A stretch of 64,000 nt of DNA, taken from the NCBI RefSeq assembly GCF_005047655.1, contig NZ_SUKF01000007.1:1-64000 (forward strand). Direction: 5' to 3'. The stretch comes from Sinimarinibacterium arenosum. GTDB lineage: Bacteria > Pseudomonadota > Gammaproteobacteria > Nevskiales > Nevskiaceae. The notes below the pieces were generated by a model that worked only from the letters and a program-made list of their open reading frames with translations, did not search any database and was not told the origin of the DNA. The number at the start of each line of letters is the position of its first letter. Position 1 is the stretch's first letter. The position numbers and the translations under genes were made by a program. Below are positions 23,770 to 32,622 of the stretch, piece by piece.

Positions 23770-24679
23770 GGTTCTTTCCTCCCAATTTGCAGCCCGGCTG
23801 ATAGCCGGGCTTTTTATTGGCGCTGCAGCGTTGCCGGCGTCCGCAGTATCGCTGGTTTCGCTGGAGCAGATGTGTGCCCTGATCGGGGGGCGTCTGCAGA
23901 GCGTCGAGGTGCAGCAGTGTCTGCAGGCTGGGCTGCGCGTGGGTGACGGTGCCAGCGTGCACGGCTTGCCGTTGCTGTATCGCGACTACCCGCCAACATC
24001 GCAACGCGCGTTTCCGCGAAGGATTCTGTTGATCGGCGGGATTCACGGCGACGAGCTGACCGCAGTCAGCGTGGTGTTTCGCTGGATGAAGCAGATCGAA
24101 ACGGAGCGCTTTCAGCCGTTTCAGTGGCGCGTACTGCCATCGACCAACCCCGATGGTTTGCTGCGCCAGCCATCGACGCGGGTTAACGCCAATGGGGTTG
24201 ATCTGAATCGCAACTTCCCATCGGTCGACTGGCAGACCGACGCACTCGACTACTGGCAGCGTCGCACCGGGCGCGATGTGCGGCGCTATCCCGGACCGTC
24301 CGCGCTGTCGGAGCCGGAAACCCGCTGGCTGGTGGCGCAGATCGAGGAATTCTCGCCGGACGCGATCGTGTCGATCCATGCGCCCTATGGCGTGCTCGAC
24401 TTTGACGGTCCGGACGAGCCGCCGGAGCAATTCGGCTACCTGCGACTGCATCAGCTGGGAACCTATCCCGGGTCGCTCGGCAACTACGCCGGGGTCAATC
24501 GCGGCGTGCCGGTGATCACGCTGGAGCTGCCGCATGCCGGCATCATGCCGAGCGAGCGGCAGTCGCGGAAAATTTGGACCGACATGCTGACCTGGCTGGA
24601 AAAGCGGCTGCCGGAGCAGGCCCCGCCGCAAACCGACCGGCTGGAGAATCTGCCGTGGGAATCACAGCCCTGGCATTGA
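23756..24679 (+). CDS. M14-family zinc carboxypeptidase/murein peptide amidase-like protein
   Basis: The 307-residue protein starts at GTG 23756, overlapping dsbA. Residues 1-30 form a good signal peptide (hydrophobic ARLIAGLFIGAAALPASA). The zinc ligands are in GGIHGDE (about 93-99) and SIHAPYG (about 207), with the substrate arginine in DLNRNFP (about 149). The catalytic glutamate is probably in ITLELP near 263. MpaA-like enzymes trim cell-wall tripeptides, but this one appears to be periplasmic. An intrinsic terminator lies within its signal-peptide codons, an arrangement that would limit read-through from dsbA. Confidence 0.82.
   Translation: MRVNKVLSSQFAARLIAGLFIGAAALPASAVSLVSLEQMCALIGGRLQSVEVQQCLQAGLRVGDGASVHGLPLLYRDYPPTSQRAFPRRILLIGGIHGDELTAVSVVFRWMKQIETERFQPFQWRVLPSTNPDGLLRQPSTRVNANGVDLNRNFPSVDWQTDALDYWQRRTGRDVRRYPGPSALSEPETRWLVAQIEEFSPDAIVSIHAPYGVLDFDGPDEPPEQFGYLRLHQLGTYPGSLGNYAGVNRGVPVITLELPHAGIMPSERQSRKIWTDMLTWLEKRLPEQAPPQTDRLENLPWESQPWH
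23791..23818 (+). terminator. Intrinsic terminator of dsbA, embedded in the next coding sequence
   Basis: AGCCCGGCT (23791-23799) pairs perfectly with AGCCGGGCT (23803-23811) over a three-base loop and is followed by TTTTATT. It lies 22 bases after the dsbA stop and inside codons 12-21 of the M14 gene. Confidence 0.8.
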
Positions 24680-24707
24680 GCGGGGCTGGTACGGCGCAGC
24701 GGCGTGT

Positions 24708-25886
24708 CTAGCGGTTGTCTTCGCGCACGATCTTGAACGCGCCGGAGGCCGTCTGCGTCCAGTATTGCTGCTTGCGCGTGGTTACCGAATAGTTGTCCGA
24801 GTGATAGTCCATCGTGAACTCGGCCAGCAACAGCGGCTTGTCGGCGCCGGGATAACGGAACAGGCTGAGGTCACGCAGCTTGATGTCGATGAATTTCTTG
24901 CTGGCATTGACGCGGCGCTTGTGCGCGGCAAAGCGTGCGCGTGACATGTCGTCGGTGCTGAAGCTGTCGTCGTAGTACGACAGATAACCTTCGGTATCTT
25001 TCGCCGCCCATTTGGCGCGCCAGTCCTCGACGGCACTGGCAAACTCATCGCGCAGTGCTGTAACGGCCGCTGCGGGAACCCATTCGACTTCGTCGCTGAG
25101 GATCACCGGCGTCTGGCCGAAGCGCACGAACGGGCGCAGCGCCTGGAGATCGTTGTTGGCCATGGTGACGCAACCTTCGCTCGACAACGGCGGCCGGCTA
25201 TAGGTGTTGCGTGGCACGCCGTGCAACCAGATGCCGGAACCGGTGCGGCGCAGCGCGCGGTCCCAGACATTCGGGTAATCCAGCGGCAGCGCGCCGGAGC
25301 CATACAATTCGGGCAGCTCCGCATCAGGAATCCAGCGCGTCACGTGGTACAGGCCGACCGGCGTGCGCATGTCCCCCGCCACCTGCTTGCGTGCGCCGTT
25401 CTTTCCCATGGCCGCATAGCTGTGTTGCACCAGCGACAGTTTGCCGTCCTCATTCTTGAGCACGTAGAGGCGCGCACGAGGAAGGTCGACCAGCACCAGA
25501 TTCCGGTAGCTGTCGGCAAGCTGCAGGACGGTGTTCGGAACCGCGCCGGCGGGGGGCACCGCTTTCTCACTGGCCAACCGGACCTTGGCTTCGTCCGCCA
25601 GATCACGCAGGCGTGCTGCGCTCTCCGGACTGGTTTCGGGCAGGACCGAGTTGCCCGACCCGGACACCGCAGCCAGCAGCTCGCCATAGACCAGTTGCGC
25701 CAGATGAAACTCCGGGGCAGCGGCAGTCAGGTCGCGCAGAGTCGACAGCGCATCGGCGGATTGCCCGGCGCGCAGCTGCTCGACGGCCGCGTTGAACTGC
25801 TCTTCCGGGCTTGATTGCTGTGTCGCCGCGAGGCTGGCAATGCCAGCGGCAACAACCGCGAGCCGGAAGCGAATGGCGAGACCCAT
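24708..25886 (-). CDS. YkuD-type L,D-transpeptidase with C-terminal NTF2-like domain
   Basis: The 392-residue envelope protein has a signal segment (1-22) and a helical TPR-like part (about 25-115). The YkuD domain (about 125-270) contains GIWLHGVP and the catalytic SSEGCVTM cysteine near 240. The C-terminal domain, about 280-392, is NTF2/SnoaL-like. YkuD enzymes cross-link peptidoglycan or attach proteins to it. The final domain is shared with the next gene (25943-27016): both end in a W...L.Y..YD.F stretch and a terminal KIVRE/TILRE strand, so the two products probably work together. Confidence 0.88.
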   Translation of the reverse strand: MGLAIRFRLAVVAAGIASLAATQQSSPEEQFNAAVEQLRAGQSADALSTLRDLTAAAPEFHLAQLVYGELLAAVSGSGNSVLPETSPESAARLRDLADEAKVRLASEKAVPPAGAVPNTVLQLADSYRNLVLVDLPRARLYVLKNEDGKLSLVQHSYAAMGKNGARKQVAGDMRTPVGLYHVTRWIPDAELPELYGSGALPLDYPNVWDRALRRTGSGIWLHGVPRNTYSRPPLSSEGCVTMANNDLQALRPFVRFGQTPVILSDEVEWVPAAAVTALRDEFASAVEDWRAKWAAKDTEGYLSYYDDSFSTDDMSRARFAAHKRRVNASKKFIDIKLRDLSLFRYPGADKPLLLAEFTMDYHSDNYSVTTRKQQYWTQTASGAFKIVREDNR

Positions 25887-25942
25887 CGGCGATTACGACT
25901 CCGAGTCAGCGGGGGATGCGATCCGATGTGACAGCGACGACA

Positions 25943-27016
25943 TCAGCGCGAGTACTCGCGAAGGATGGTCCAGCTGCTGCCGTTGCGCTTGAAATCAAGC
26001 ACTTTGACGACGCTGTCCTTGAAGTTGTCGGACGTATAGTTCTGGCGGAAGCTGACGCTCGCGCGATCGTCGGCGCCGGCACTGAAGCTGGTCTCGGCCA
26101 CCTTCACGCTGATCTTCTTGGGTGCCGAGATGCGAGCGCGCCGCTGGGTTTCCCAAGCACTGCGCGACAGGCCGCCTTCCGGCGTGAAGTCGGCGTCATA
26201 TGCCGCGAAGTAGGCGTTCAGATCCTGCGACGACCAAGCGGCTGCCCAGGCTTCGACGGCTGACTGCAGGCCGGCCTTGTCGGCATCGCTGAGCGCCGGC
26301 GCGGTGGGGGCGGCGGCTTCAACCGGCGCTGCCGCTGCCGCCGGCGTCTCGACCGCAGGTTCGACTGCTGCCGGTACTGGAGTCTCGGCGACAGCTACGG
26401 CGGGAGCCGGCATGACGGCTTCGGCGGCGGGCGTCTGCGGTGCGGCACTTGGAACCGGGGTCGGCGCGATGGCCACCGCTGCCGGCGCTGGCGGTACCGC
26501 GACCGTGGTCGAATCCAGATCGTTGATCAGCGCCAATTTGCGGCGCAATCCCTGATTTGCGGCATCCAGCTGCAGCGCGCGGTTATACGCGGCGCCGGCC
26601 AGCGCGGCGTAAATATCCCCGAGATTTTCATGTGCGGTCGCATAGGTCGGGTGCGTCGCCAGTGCAGCTTCCAGTGCGTCGCGAGCCTTCTCGTAATCGC
26701 CCTGAGCGGCGTACAGCACCGCGAGATTGTTGAACGGTTCCGGCAGTTGCGGATAGTCGCGGGTCAGGTCCGCGAACACCTGGATCGCTTCCTTGTTGCG
26801 ATTCAGGCGCGCCAGTGCGAGACCGCGCGTGAAGCGCGCTTCGGCGTCCTGCGGATTCTTCTTGACGTGCGCGTCCAGCAGCTTGAGCGCATCGTCAGCT
26901 TTGCCCTGCGACATCAGGGTCTGTGCTTTGGCGAGCGTATTGTCGTCGGCGGCAAAAGCTGCCGGAGCAAGGGCGAGAGCGGCGGCAACAGCGACGGCAC
27001 GGTAGAACGGATACAT
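25943..27016 (-). CDS. TPR protein with NTF2-like C-terminal domain
   Basis: The 357-residue product starts at ATG 27016; the longer frame upstream lacks a plausible site. A signal peptide (1-22, AFA-A) leads into about four TPR repeats (25-150). An Ala/Pro/Val-rich linker (about 155-235) follows, then an NTF2-like domain (about 240-357) resembling the C-terminus of the neighbouring L,D-transpeptidase. TPR proteins of this kind usually act as periplasmic adaptors. Its place 56 bases upstream of the transpeptidase on the same strand suggests an operon and a role in peptidoglycan remodelling. Confidence 0.82.
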   Translation of the reverse strand: MYPFYRAVAVAAALALAPAAFAADDNTLAKAQTLMSQGKADDALKLLDAHVKKNPQDAEARFTRGLALARLNRNKEAIQVFADLTRDYPQLPEPFNNLAVLYAAQGDYEKARDALEAALATHPTYATAHENLGDIYAALAGAAYNRALQLDAANQGLRRKLALINDLDSTTVAVPPAPAAVAIAPTPVPSAAPQTPAAEAVMPAPAVAVAETPVPAAVEPAVETPAAAAAPVEAAAPTAPALSDADKAGLQSAVEAWAAAWSSQDLNAYFAAYDADFTPEGGLSRSAWETQRRARISAPKKISVKVAETSFSAGADDRASVSFRQNYTSDNFKDSVVKVLDFKRNGSSWTILREYSR

Positions 27017-27078
27017 GCGCAAAAATCCCCTGAGCTTGACGGTGCGCACTATACCAGCCCGGTTCGCTGCTTGATCGA

Positions 27079-28026
27079 TCAGCCCGACGACGGGCGGCGC
27101 TTGGGGGTACGCGCGTAGACCGGCGGGTATTCCGGCGGCAGACCCTTGTAGCGTTTGTGGACCCAGAAATACTGAGCCGGTGCCAGCATCACGCCCTGCT
27201 CGATCACCTGATTGACGCGGGTGGCGTCGGCGACCTCATCGGTGCCAGGAAATTCCGTCAGCGCCGGCAGGAATTCGATGACGTAGCGACCGGCAACGCG
27301 GCGCGGGAAGTACGGCACCACCTTGGCGCGGCCCATCTGGGCCAGCCGGGAGGTGGCGGTGATCGTGCGTACCGGCGTCCCGAAGAACGGTGCATAGACG
27401 CTCATGCGCATATCGAGGGTCTGGTCCGGCGCGTACCAGATCGCGTGTCCGCTACGCAGGCTCTTGACCAGGCGTCGCAGATCGTCGCGCGGCAGCGCTG
27501 GCAGGCCGGAGCGACCCTCACGCCAGTGATGCATCAGGTGGTCCATGACCGCGTTGTTGTAGGGCCGGTACATCGCATGAAATGGGCGTCCGGCAAGACA
27601 CAGGAAGCGCGCGCCGATTTCCAGCGTGGTGAAGTGCCCGGTCAGCAGCAGGACGCCGGAACCATCCGCCATCGCGGCGTCGAGATGCTCCAGGCCGACG
27701 ACCTCGCCACGGTGGCGCAGTCGCCAGTCCGGCGCAAACCAGGCCAGCGCGGTTTCGAACACCCCGGCGCCGAGTGCGCGAAAATGTTCATCGACCATGC
27801 GCTCGCGCTGTTGGGGGTCGAGCTGAGGAAAGGCTAGGCCAAGGTTGGTCCGCACGACGTCGCGGCGGCGTTTCAGCAGGCGCCCGGCGAGCCAGCCGAT
27901 CTGCGTGCCAAGGAACATCTGCAACGCAATGGGCAGCCAGCTGATCAGCCAGACCAGCCCCACACCAGACCAGGTGGGCCAGTGGCGCGGGTGCAGCAGG
28001 GCGGCGTGGAAGCGTGGAGCGGCCAT
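27079..28026 (-). CDS. Lipid A lysophospholipid acyltransferase family protein (LpxL/HtrB-like)
   Basis: The 315-residue inner-membrane enzyme would add a secondary acyl chain to lipid A. One N-terminal membrane helix lies near residues 17-40. The catalytic HX4E motif is in GHFTTLEIG near residue 131. The AMYRPYNN and YAPDQTLDMRMSVYAPFFG blocks are typical of this family. The gene diverges from waaA, which adds Kdo to the same lipid A molecule, so the pair forms an LPS-core locus. Which family member it is (LpxL, LpxM or LpxP) cannot be decided by reading. Confidence 0.9.
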   Translation of the reverse strand: MAAPRFHAALLHPRHWPTWSGVGLVWLISWLPIALQMFLGTQIGWLAGRLLKRRRDVVRTNLGLAFPQLDPQQRERMVDEHFRALGAGVFETALAWFAPDWRLRHRGEVVGLEHLDAAMADGSGVLLLTGHFTTLEIGARFLCLAGRPFHAMYRPYNNAVMDHLMHHWREGRSGLPALPRDDLRRLVKSLRSGHAIWYAPDQTLDMRMSVYAPFFGTPVRTITATSRLAQMGRAKVVPYFPRRVAGRYVIEFLPALTEFPGTDEVADATRVNQVIEQGVMLAPAQYFWVHKRYKGLPPEYPPVYARTPKRRPSSG

Positions 28027-28069
28027 CGGTGAATTGTAGCCGGCGCGGCGTGCCCGCTACCCTGTCGCG

Positions 28070-29332
28070 ATGCGCACCCTCTATACCTTGTTGTTGTACC
28101 TGCTCACGCCCCTGGTGGTGCTGCGGCTGCTGTGGCGTTCGCGCGAGCTGCGCGACTACCGTCTGCGCATGCCGGAACGCTTCGGCTATGTGCCAGGACC
28201 GGACGCGCCGGTCGCGGTGTGGGTCCACGCGGTTTCAGTGGGCGAGTCGCTGGCTGCGCTGCCCCTGATCCGCGCGCTGGTGGCGCGATACGGCGAACGG
28301 CGCGTCTGGGTCACCACCACGACCCCGACCGGTTCGGCGCGAGTGCTGGAGGCTTTGGGCAACACAGTGCTGCACAGCTATGCGCCGTATGACCTGCCGC
28401 ATGTGGTGGCGCGCTTTCTGCGCCGGGTGCGTCCGCAGCGCGTGATCATCATGGAAACCGAGTTGTGGCCGAATCTGTTCCGCGCGCTGCGCCGGAGCGG
28501 GGTGGCGCTGACGATCGCCAATGCACGACTGTCGCCGCGCTCGTTTCGAGGTTACGGCCGGGTGCGGGGTTTTGCGGCGTCGACCCTGGGCGATTGCAGC
28601 CTGATCGCGGCGCAGAGCGCAGCCGACGCCGAGCGATTCCGGGCGCTGGGGGCACCTGCGCAGCGCGTCGAGGCGATCGGCAATCTGAAATTCGATCAGA
28701 CGATCCCGGAATCGCAGCTTCAGATTGGCGCGATGCTGCGCAAGTGGATCGGTCGGCAGCGTCCGGTGTGGATCGCCGCCAGCACCCATGAGGGCGAGGA
28801 TGCTTTCATGCTTCAGGCACATCGCCAGCTGCGCGAGGCATTGCCCGATGCGTTGCTGATTCTGGTGCCGCGTCATCCACAGCGCTTTGATGCGGTGGCG
28901 CGCCTGGTTGAGAGCTCCGGCCTGGGCCTGACGCGACGCAGTGCGCTGGATCTGGCCAAGCTGCCGCCGTCGCCCGACGCGACGGCCGTGCTGCTGGGTG
29001 ACAGCATGGGGGAAATGTTTGCGTACTTTGCTGCCAGCGATGTGGCATTCGTTGGCGGTTCGCTGGTCGCGATCGGGGGGCACAATGTGTTGGAGCCCGC
29101 GGCGCTGGGTCAGCCGGTGTTGTTCGGCCCGCACATGCACAACTTCGTCGCTGCGCGCGACCTGCTGCTGGAGGCTGGCGCCGGCCTGGAGGTTGACGCT
29201 GAAACATTGGGGCCACTGCTCAAGATGCTGTTGAGCGACCCCGCACAACGCCAGCGCATGGGGGATGCAGGGCGCGCCGCGGTCGACCAGAACCGCGGCG
29301 CATTACAGCGTCTGCTGGATCGCGTGGTGTGA
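28070..29332 (+). CDS. waaA: Kdo transferase WaaA
   Basis: The 420-residue glycosyltransferase adds 3-deoxy-D-manno-octulosonic acid to lipid IVA. An N-terminal membrane anchor (about 4-20) precedes the acceptor-binding fold with the catalytic glutamate in VSVGESLAA near residue 60. The METELWPNL segment is near 127. The C-terminal GT-B half carries FVGGSLVAIGGHNVLEP near 325, where the conserved EP contacts CMP-Kdo. Length and motifs are standard. It diverges from the lipid A acyltransferase with only 43 bases between start codons. Confidence 0.96.
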   Translation: MRTLYTLLLYLLTPLVVLRLLWRSRELRDYRLRMPERFGYVPGPDAPVAVWVHAVSVGESLAALPLIRALVARYGERRVWVTTTTPTGSARVLEALGNTVLHSYAPYDLPHVVARFLRRVRPQRVIIMETELWPNLFRALRRSGVALTIANARLSPRSFRGYGRVRGFAASTLGDCSLIAAQSAADAERFRALGAPAQRVEAIGNLKFDQTIPESQLQIGAMLRKWIGRQRPVWIAASTHEGEDAFMLQAHRQLREALPDALLILVPRHPQRFDAVARLVESSGLGLTRRSALDLAKLPPSPDATAVLLGDSMGEMFAYFAASDVAFVGGSLVAIGGHNVLEPAALGQPVLFGPHMHNFVAARDLLLEAGAGLEVDAETLGPLLKMLLSDPAQRQRMGDAGRAAVDQNRGALQRLLDRVV

Positions 29333-29353
29333 ACCACGCGACGGGCACGAAGA

Positions 29354-29971
29354 CTAGTCGAGATCGGCGGCGCTGCTGACGATGCGCCCCACCAGGCCGT
29401 ACTCCTTGGCTTCTTCGGCGGACATCCAGTAGTCGCGCTCGGTATCGCGCGTGATGCGCTCGACCGGCTGTCCGGTTTCCCGCGCATAGATCTCGTTGAG
29501 CCGCTGACGCATGCGCACGATTTCCTTGGCGTGGATTGCAATGTCCGACGCAGTGCCGCCGGCGCCGCCGGACGGCTGATGCAGCAGGAAGCGGGTGTTC
29601 TGCAGGCTGATGCGGTTTTCCGGTTTGGCGGCCGAATAGATCAGCGAGCCAGCGCTGGCGACCCAGCCGGTGCCGATGATCTGCACTTCGGACTTCACGA
29701 ACTTGATCATGTCGTAAATCGTGTCGCCCGACTCGACGTGACCACCCTGGCTGTTGATGAAGATGCGGATGCGGTCGTTGGACTCGGCGTCCAGCGCCAG
29801 CAGCCGGGCGGTGACGGCTTCGGCCAGCTTCTGGTTGATGCCGCCGTAGATCAGAATCGTACGGGCCTTGAACAGGCGCTCCTCGAGACCGCGATTGCGT
29901 GCTGCGGCGTCCTCGGGTTTTGGTTCGCGCTCGTCCTCATCCTCGAAGCGTGCGGCATCTGGGCTGCGCAT
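29354..29971 (-). CDS. ClpP-like serine protease subunit
   Basis: The 205-residue product starts at ATG 29971, with CAGGAG upstream; the long open frame beyond it lies inside rarD. The catalytic triad is present: Ser in [10 protein letters not shown] (about 111), His in LLHQPSGG (about 136) and Asp in DTERDYWMS (about 185). It has a charged N-terminal 30 residues not typical of housekeeping ClpP, and no clpX or lon neighbour. It is thus likely a second, specialised ClpP paralogue. The partner ATPase is not in the window. Confidence 0.85.
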   Translation of the reverse strand: MRSPDAARFEDEDEREPKPEDAAARNRGLEERLFKARTILIYGGINQKLAEAVTARLLALDAESNDRIRIFINSQGGHVESGDTIYDMIKFVKSEVQIIGTGWVASAGSLIYSAAKPENRISLQNTRFLLHQPSGGAGGTASDIAIHAKEIVRMRQRLNEIYARETGQPVERITRDTERDYWMSAEEAKEYGLVGRIVSSAADLD

Positions 29972-30042
29972 CCATTGACTCCTGAAATATCGAATGTGGC
30001 ACTGCCGGAGGCCGGCAGCGCGCGAATGATCGGGTAGCGATT

Positions 30043-30933
30043 CTAGCCTTGCTGCTGCGCGACTGCAGGAGGACGCCGCCGGTTTCGCAACAGGCCGTCG
30101 ACGGCGTACAAACCCAGCGCGGCCCAGATGCAGCCAAAGCCGATTGCCTGTATCGATGAAAACGGTTCGTGAAACAGCCAGATTCCGCACAGCAACTGCA
30201 GCGTCGGCGCCAGATACTGCAGGATGCCGACCATCGACAGCGGAATGCGCCGAGCGCCGATGGCGAACAGAATGAGGGGCAGCGCCGTGACCAGGCCGCC
30301 CAGCACCAGCAGTGTGTCCGTCCGCGTATCGATATGACCGAAACCGCCGCCGCCATGGGCCTCCTGCCACAGCAGAATCGACAGGGCCGGCACAAACAGC
30401 AGACCGCTTTCGATCATCAGACCCTGGACGGCAGGCACCACCGCGAGTTTGCGGATCAGGCCGTAGCCGCCAAATGAAAGCGCCAGTGCCAGCGCAATCC
30501 AGGGCGGGTGTCCGGCCTGCAGCGTCAGCCACAGCACCCCGAGGCCGGCGACGCTCACCGCCGCCCACTGCACCCGATTCAGGCGCTCATGGAGCACCAC
30601 GACGCCGAGCAGCACGCTGACCAGCGGATTGATGAAATAGCCGAGACTGGTTTCGACGATGAAGCCGGCGTTGACCGCCCAGATGTACAACCACCAGTTG
30701 ATCGAAACCATCAAGGCGCTGGCGGCCAGCATGCCGATCAGCTTGGGCGACAGCGCGCGCAGCCAGGACCAGCCGCCGCGCAGGCTGAGCCAGACCGCGA
30801 CGAAGGCTGCGCACCAGACAATGCGGTGCGCCATGATCTGCAAAGCCGGGACGTGGTGCAGCAGTTTCCAGTAGATCGGAAACAGTCCCCACAGCAGGTA
30901 GGCGCCGGCGGCCGCGAACAGGCCTTGACGCAT
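30043..30933 (-). CDS. rarD: RarD-type EamA transporter
   Basis: The 296-residue inner-membrane protein has ten predicted helices. Family blocks are visible: [22 protein letters not shown] at the N-terminus, [10 protein letters not shown] near 92, [11 protein letters not shown] near 103 and YLAPTLQLL near 247. RarD was first linked to chloramphenicol sensitivity, but EamA members export or import small metabolites and the substrate here is unknown. It lies 71 bases upstream of the ClpP-like gene on the same strand. Confidence 0.9.
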   Translation of the reverse strand: MRQGLFAAAGAYLLWGLFPIYWKLLHHVPALQIMAHRIVWCAAFVAVWLSLRGGWSWLRALSPKLIGMLAASALMVSINWWLYIWAVNAGFIVETSLGYFINPLVSVLLGVVVLHERLNRVQWAAVSVAGLGVLWLTLQAGHPPWIALALALSFGGYGLIRKLAVVPAVQGLMIESGLLFVPALSILLWQEAHGGGGFGHIDTRTDTLLVLGGLVTALPLILFAIGARRIPLSMVGILQYLAPTLQLLCGIWLFHEPFSSIQAIGFGCIWAALGLYAVDGLLRNRRRPPAVAQQQG

Positions 30934-31186
30934 GGCCGATCCAGAGGAAAAGGGCCGGCAGTGTAGCGGGTCGACCAGGGGTTGCGTCAGGTTCGCGTGA
31001 TCCCGACGGCGAGCGATCGGCCGCCAGCGGATCGGCCGGTCGATTCGTCTGGAAATGCCGTTCGCCGGCAGGGTTCGGCCGACTTTTTGACATCGCCGCG
31101 CTGCGGATAGTCATGCTGGATCCGTCTGACATGGCGCCGGGCGTCTGGCTTGAGGACGCCCCCCTTTCGCGGCGTAGAATGCACAG

Positions 31187-32182
31187 ATGACATCCGCCTG
31201 GGACCAAGGTTTCGATCATCTGCCGCCCTATCGCGGATCGGGTGCGGATGCCCCCTCGGTGTTCTGGCCGCAGCAGCACGCGCAACTCCTGCAGCGTGCG
31301 CCAGAGCGCTATTCCGAGATGGTGTCCAGTATCTCGGCCTTTGGCATTCATTTGATCGATCGGCGCGGAATCATTCGCAGCTGGAATCACGGTGCCGAGA
31401 AGATCACCGGGCTGCAGCGCGATCAGGCCGTCGGCCGGCCCTTCGAGCAGCTGTTTCCAACCGCAGCGATTGCCGAAGGCATTCCGCGCCGAACGCTGGA
31501 ATTCGTCCGTGCCCACCAGCGCTGCAGCGACGAGCAGCGTCGTGTTCGTGGCGATGGCACCGAATTCATTGCACAGACGACGCTGGATCTGGTGCGCAGC
31601 GAGAGTGGCGAGCTGCTTGGGTTCGTCGAGGTGTTTCAGGATGTCACCGAAGCGCGTCAGCGCGAGCAGCAGTTATATCAGCGTGCGACCCGGGATCCAC
31701 TCACCGGCGTCAGCTCGCGCGGACATCTGCTTGAGCTCGCAGACAATGAGCTGGAGCGTGCCCGACGCTTCTCAGAACCTTTGTCGGTGCTGTTGCTCGA
31801 CATCGACCATTTGAAGCGCATCAATGACACCTATGGGCAGGAGGTCGGTGACCGCACGCTGATCGCCGTGACCAAGGCCTGTGTCGATAACAGCCGCAAG
31901 ATCGACAGTGTCGGCCGCATCGGCGGCGAGGAATTTGCGGTGGTTCTGCCGCGCGCGAACAAGCAGCCCGCGACGGAAATGGCGCAGCGCCTTCGCCGCG
32001 CAATCGGCGAAATCCGAGTGCCGACCAGCGGTGGGCGTGAGATTGGCGTCACCGTCAGCATCGGCGTCGCAGCGATGCGCCCCACCACGCGGGACTTCGC
32101 CGAGCTGTTGCGACAAGCCGATGTAGCGCTGTATCAGGCCAAGCGCGAAGGCCGTAACCGCGTGCAGGTCTGGTTCGAATAA
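31187..32182 (+). CDS. PAS-GGDEF diguanylate cyclase
   Basis: The 331-residue protein makes cyclic-di-GMP from GTP. A PAS sensor (about 45-165) includes GIHLIDRRGIIRSWNHGAEKITG and a PAC tail. The GGDEF domain (about 172-331) starts at DPLTGVSSR and has an intact GGEEF active site near residue 247. An inhibitory I-site, RKID, lies five residues earlier, so feedback control by the product is likely. There is no membrane segment, so it acts in the cytoplasm. A diguanylate cyclase of this composition contrasts with the inactive-looking GGDEF-EAL protein at 19511-21652. Confidence 0.93.
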   Translation: MTSAWDQGFDHLPPYRGSGADAPSVFWPQQHAQLLQRAPERYSEMVSSISAFGIHLIDRRGIIRSWNHGAEKITGLQRDQAVGRPFEQLFPTAAIAEGIPRRTLEFVRAHQRCSDEQRRVRGDGTEFIAQTTLDLVRSESGELLGFVEVFQDVTEARQREQQLYQRATRDPLTGVSSRGHLLELADNELERARRFSEPLSVLLLDIDHLKRINDTYGQEVGDRTLIAVTKACVDNSRKIDSVGRIGGEEFAVVLPRANKQPATEMAQRLRRAIGEIRVPTSGGREIGVTVSIGVAAMRPTTRDFAELLRQADVALYQAKREGRNRVQVWFE

Positions 32183-32264
32183 GCGCGGAAGGCAAGGCGC
32201 TGCCTGGCGCCTGTGGATTCGGCGACGACAATCGCCACCGACTTCACTAGAATGAGCGCCCCAC

Positions 32265-32341
32265 GCGCCCGTAGCTCAGCTGGATAGAGTATTGGTTTCC
32301 GAAACCAAGGGTCACAGGTTCGAATCCTGTCGGGCGCACCA
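32265..32341 (+). tRNA. tRNA-Arg (anticodon CCG)
   Basis: The 77-base gene folds as a full cloverleaf. The acceptor stem is GCGCCCG/CGGGCGC, the D arm GCTC...GAGT, the anticodon stem TTGGT/ACCAA with loop TTCCGAA (anticodon CCG), and the T arm CACAGG/CCTGT with GGTTCGAATC. CCA is encoded. It matches the E. coli tRNA-Arg(CCG) pattern at both ends. A copy of its 3' tail occurs 175 bases downstream. Confidence 0.97.
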
Positions 32342-32394
32342 AATTCTCAAATCGGATATCGCGTCGCATCAGCGATGAGTTGTCTGAAGCAGAC

Positions 32395-32410
32395 GATTCG
32401 AACCTGTGAC
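32395..32410 (-). repeat. Inverted copy of the tRNA-Arg T-arm
   Basis: GATTCGAACCTGTGAC is the exact reverse complement of 32311-32326 in the T arm of the tRNA. Sixteen matching bases this close are unlikely by chance. It sits between the tRNA and the repeated tRNA tail, in a stretch (32342-32498) with no gene and two GC-rich hairpins (GCCGGC/GCCGGC near 32434 and CCCGC/GCGGG near 32458). Confidence 0.75.
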
Positions 32411-32498
32411 AAGCCATGCAGGGTTCGACACGCCGGCGTCAGCCGGCTTGACCCTCCCCGCCTTGCGGGAACGGTCCGCAGGGCGCGCGCAGTGAGTC

Positions 32499-32516
32499 AT
32501 CCTGTCGGGCGCACCA
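32499..32516 (+). repeat. Direct repeat of the tRNA-Arg 3' tail
   Basis: ATCCTGTCGGGCGCACCA repeats the last 18 bases of the tRNA (32324-32341) exactly, 175 bases further on. This could be a scar or attachment site of an integrated element, or a tail repeat like the 178-base units of the E. coli tyrT operon. No integrase lies nearby. Confidence 0.85.
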
Positions 32517-32622
32517 CTTTCAAAATGGTCTACCTCCGTGTGCCGTCGATCCGGCTTCGCGGAGTCGCGTGCCGGCGCGGTGTCAGGGATGATGGTCCTT
32601 CTGAGCGCACTTGGGGACGAGC

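Noticed and set aside
29972-30568. N-terminal extension of the ClpP-like frame into the rarD region
   Set aside because: It lies out of frame within rarD, a clear membrane transporter gene. The ATG at 29971 has its own ribosome binding site.
32342-32498. The stretch between the tRNA and its tail repeat considered as a second tRNA pseudogene
   Set aside because: Only the T-arm part matches, and it is inverted. No acceptor or anticodon stem can be drawn.
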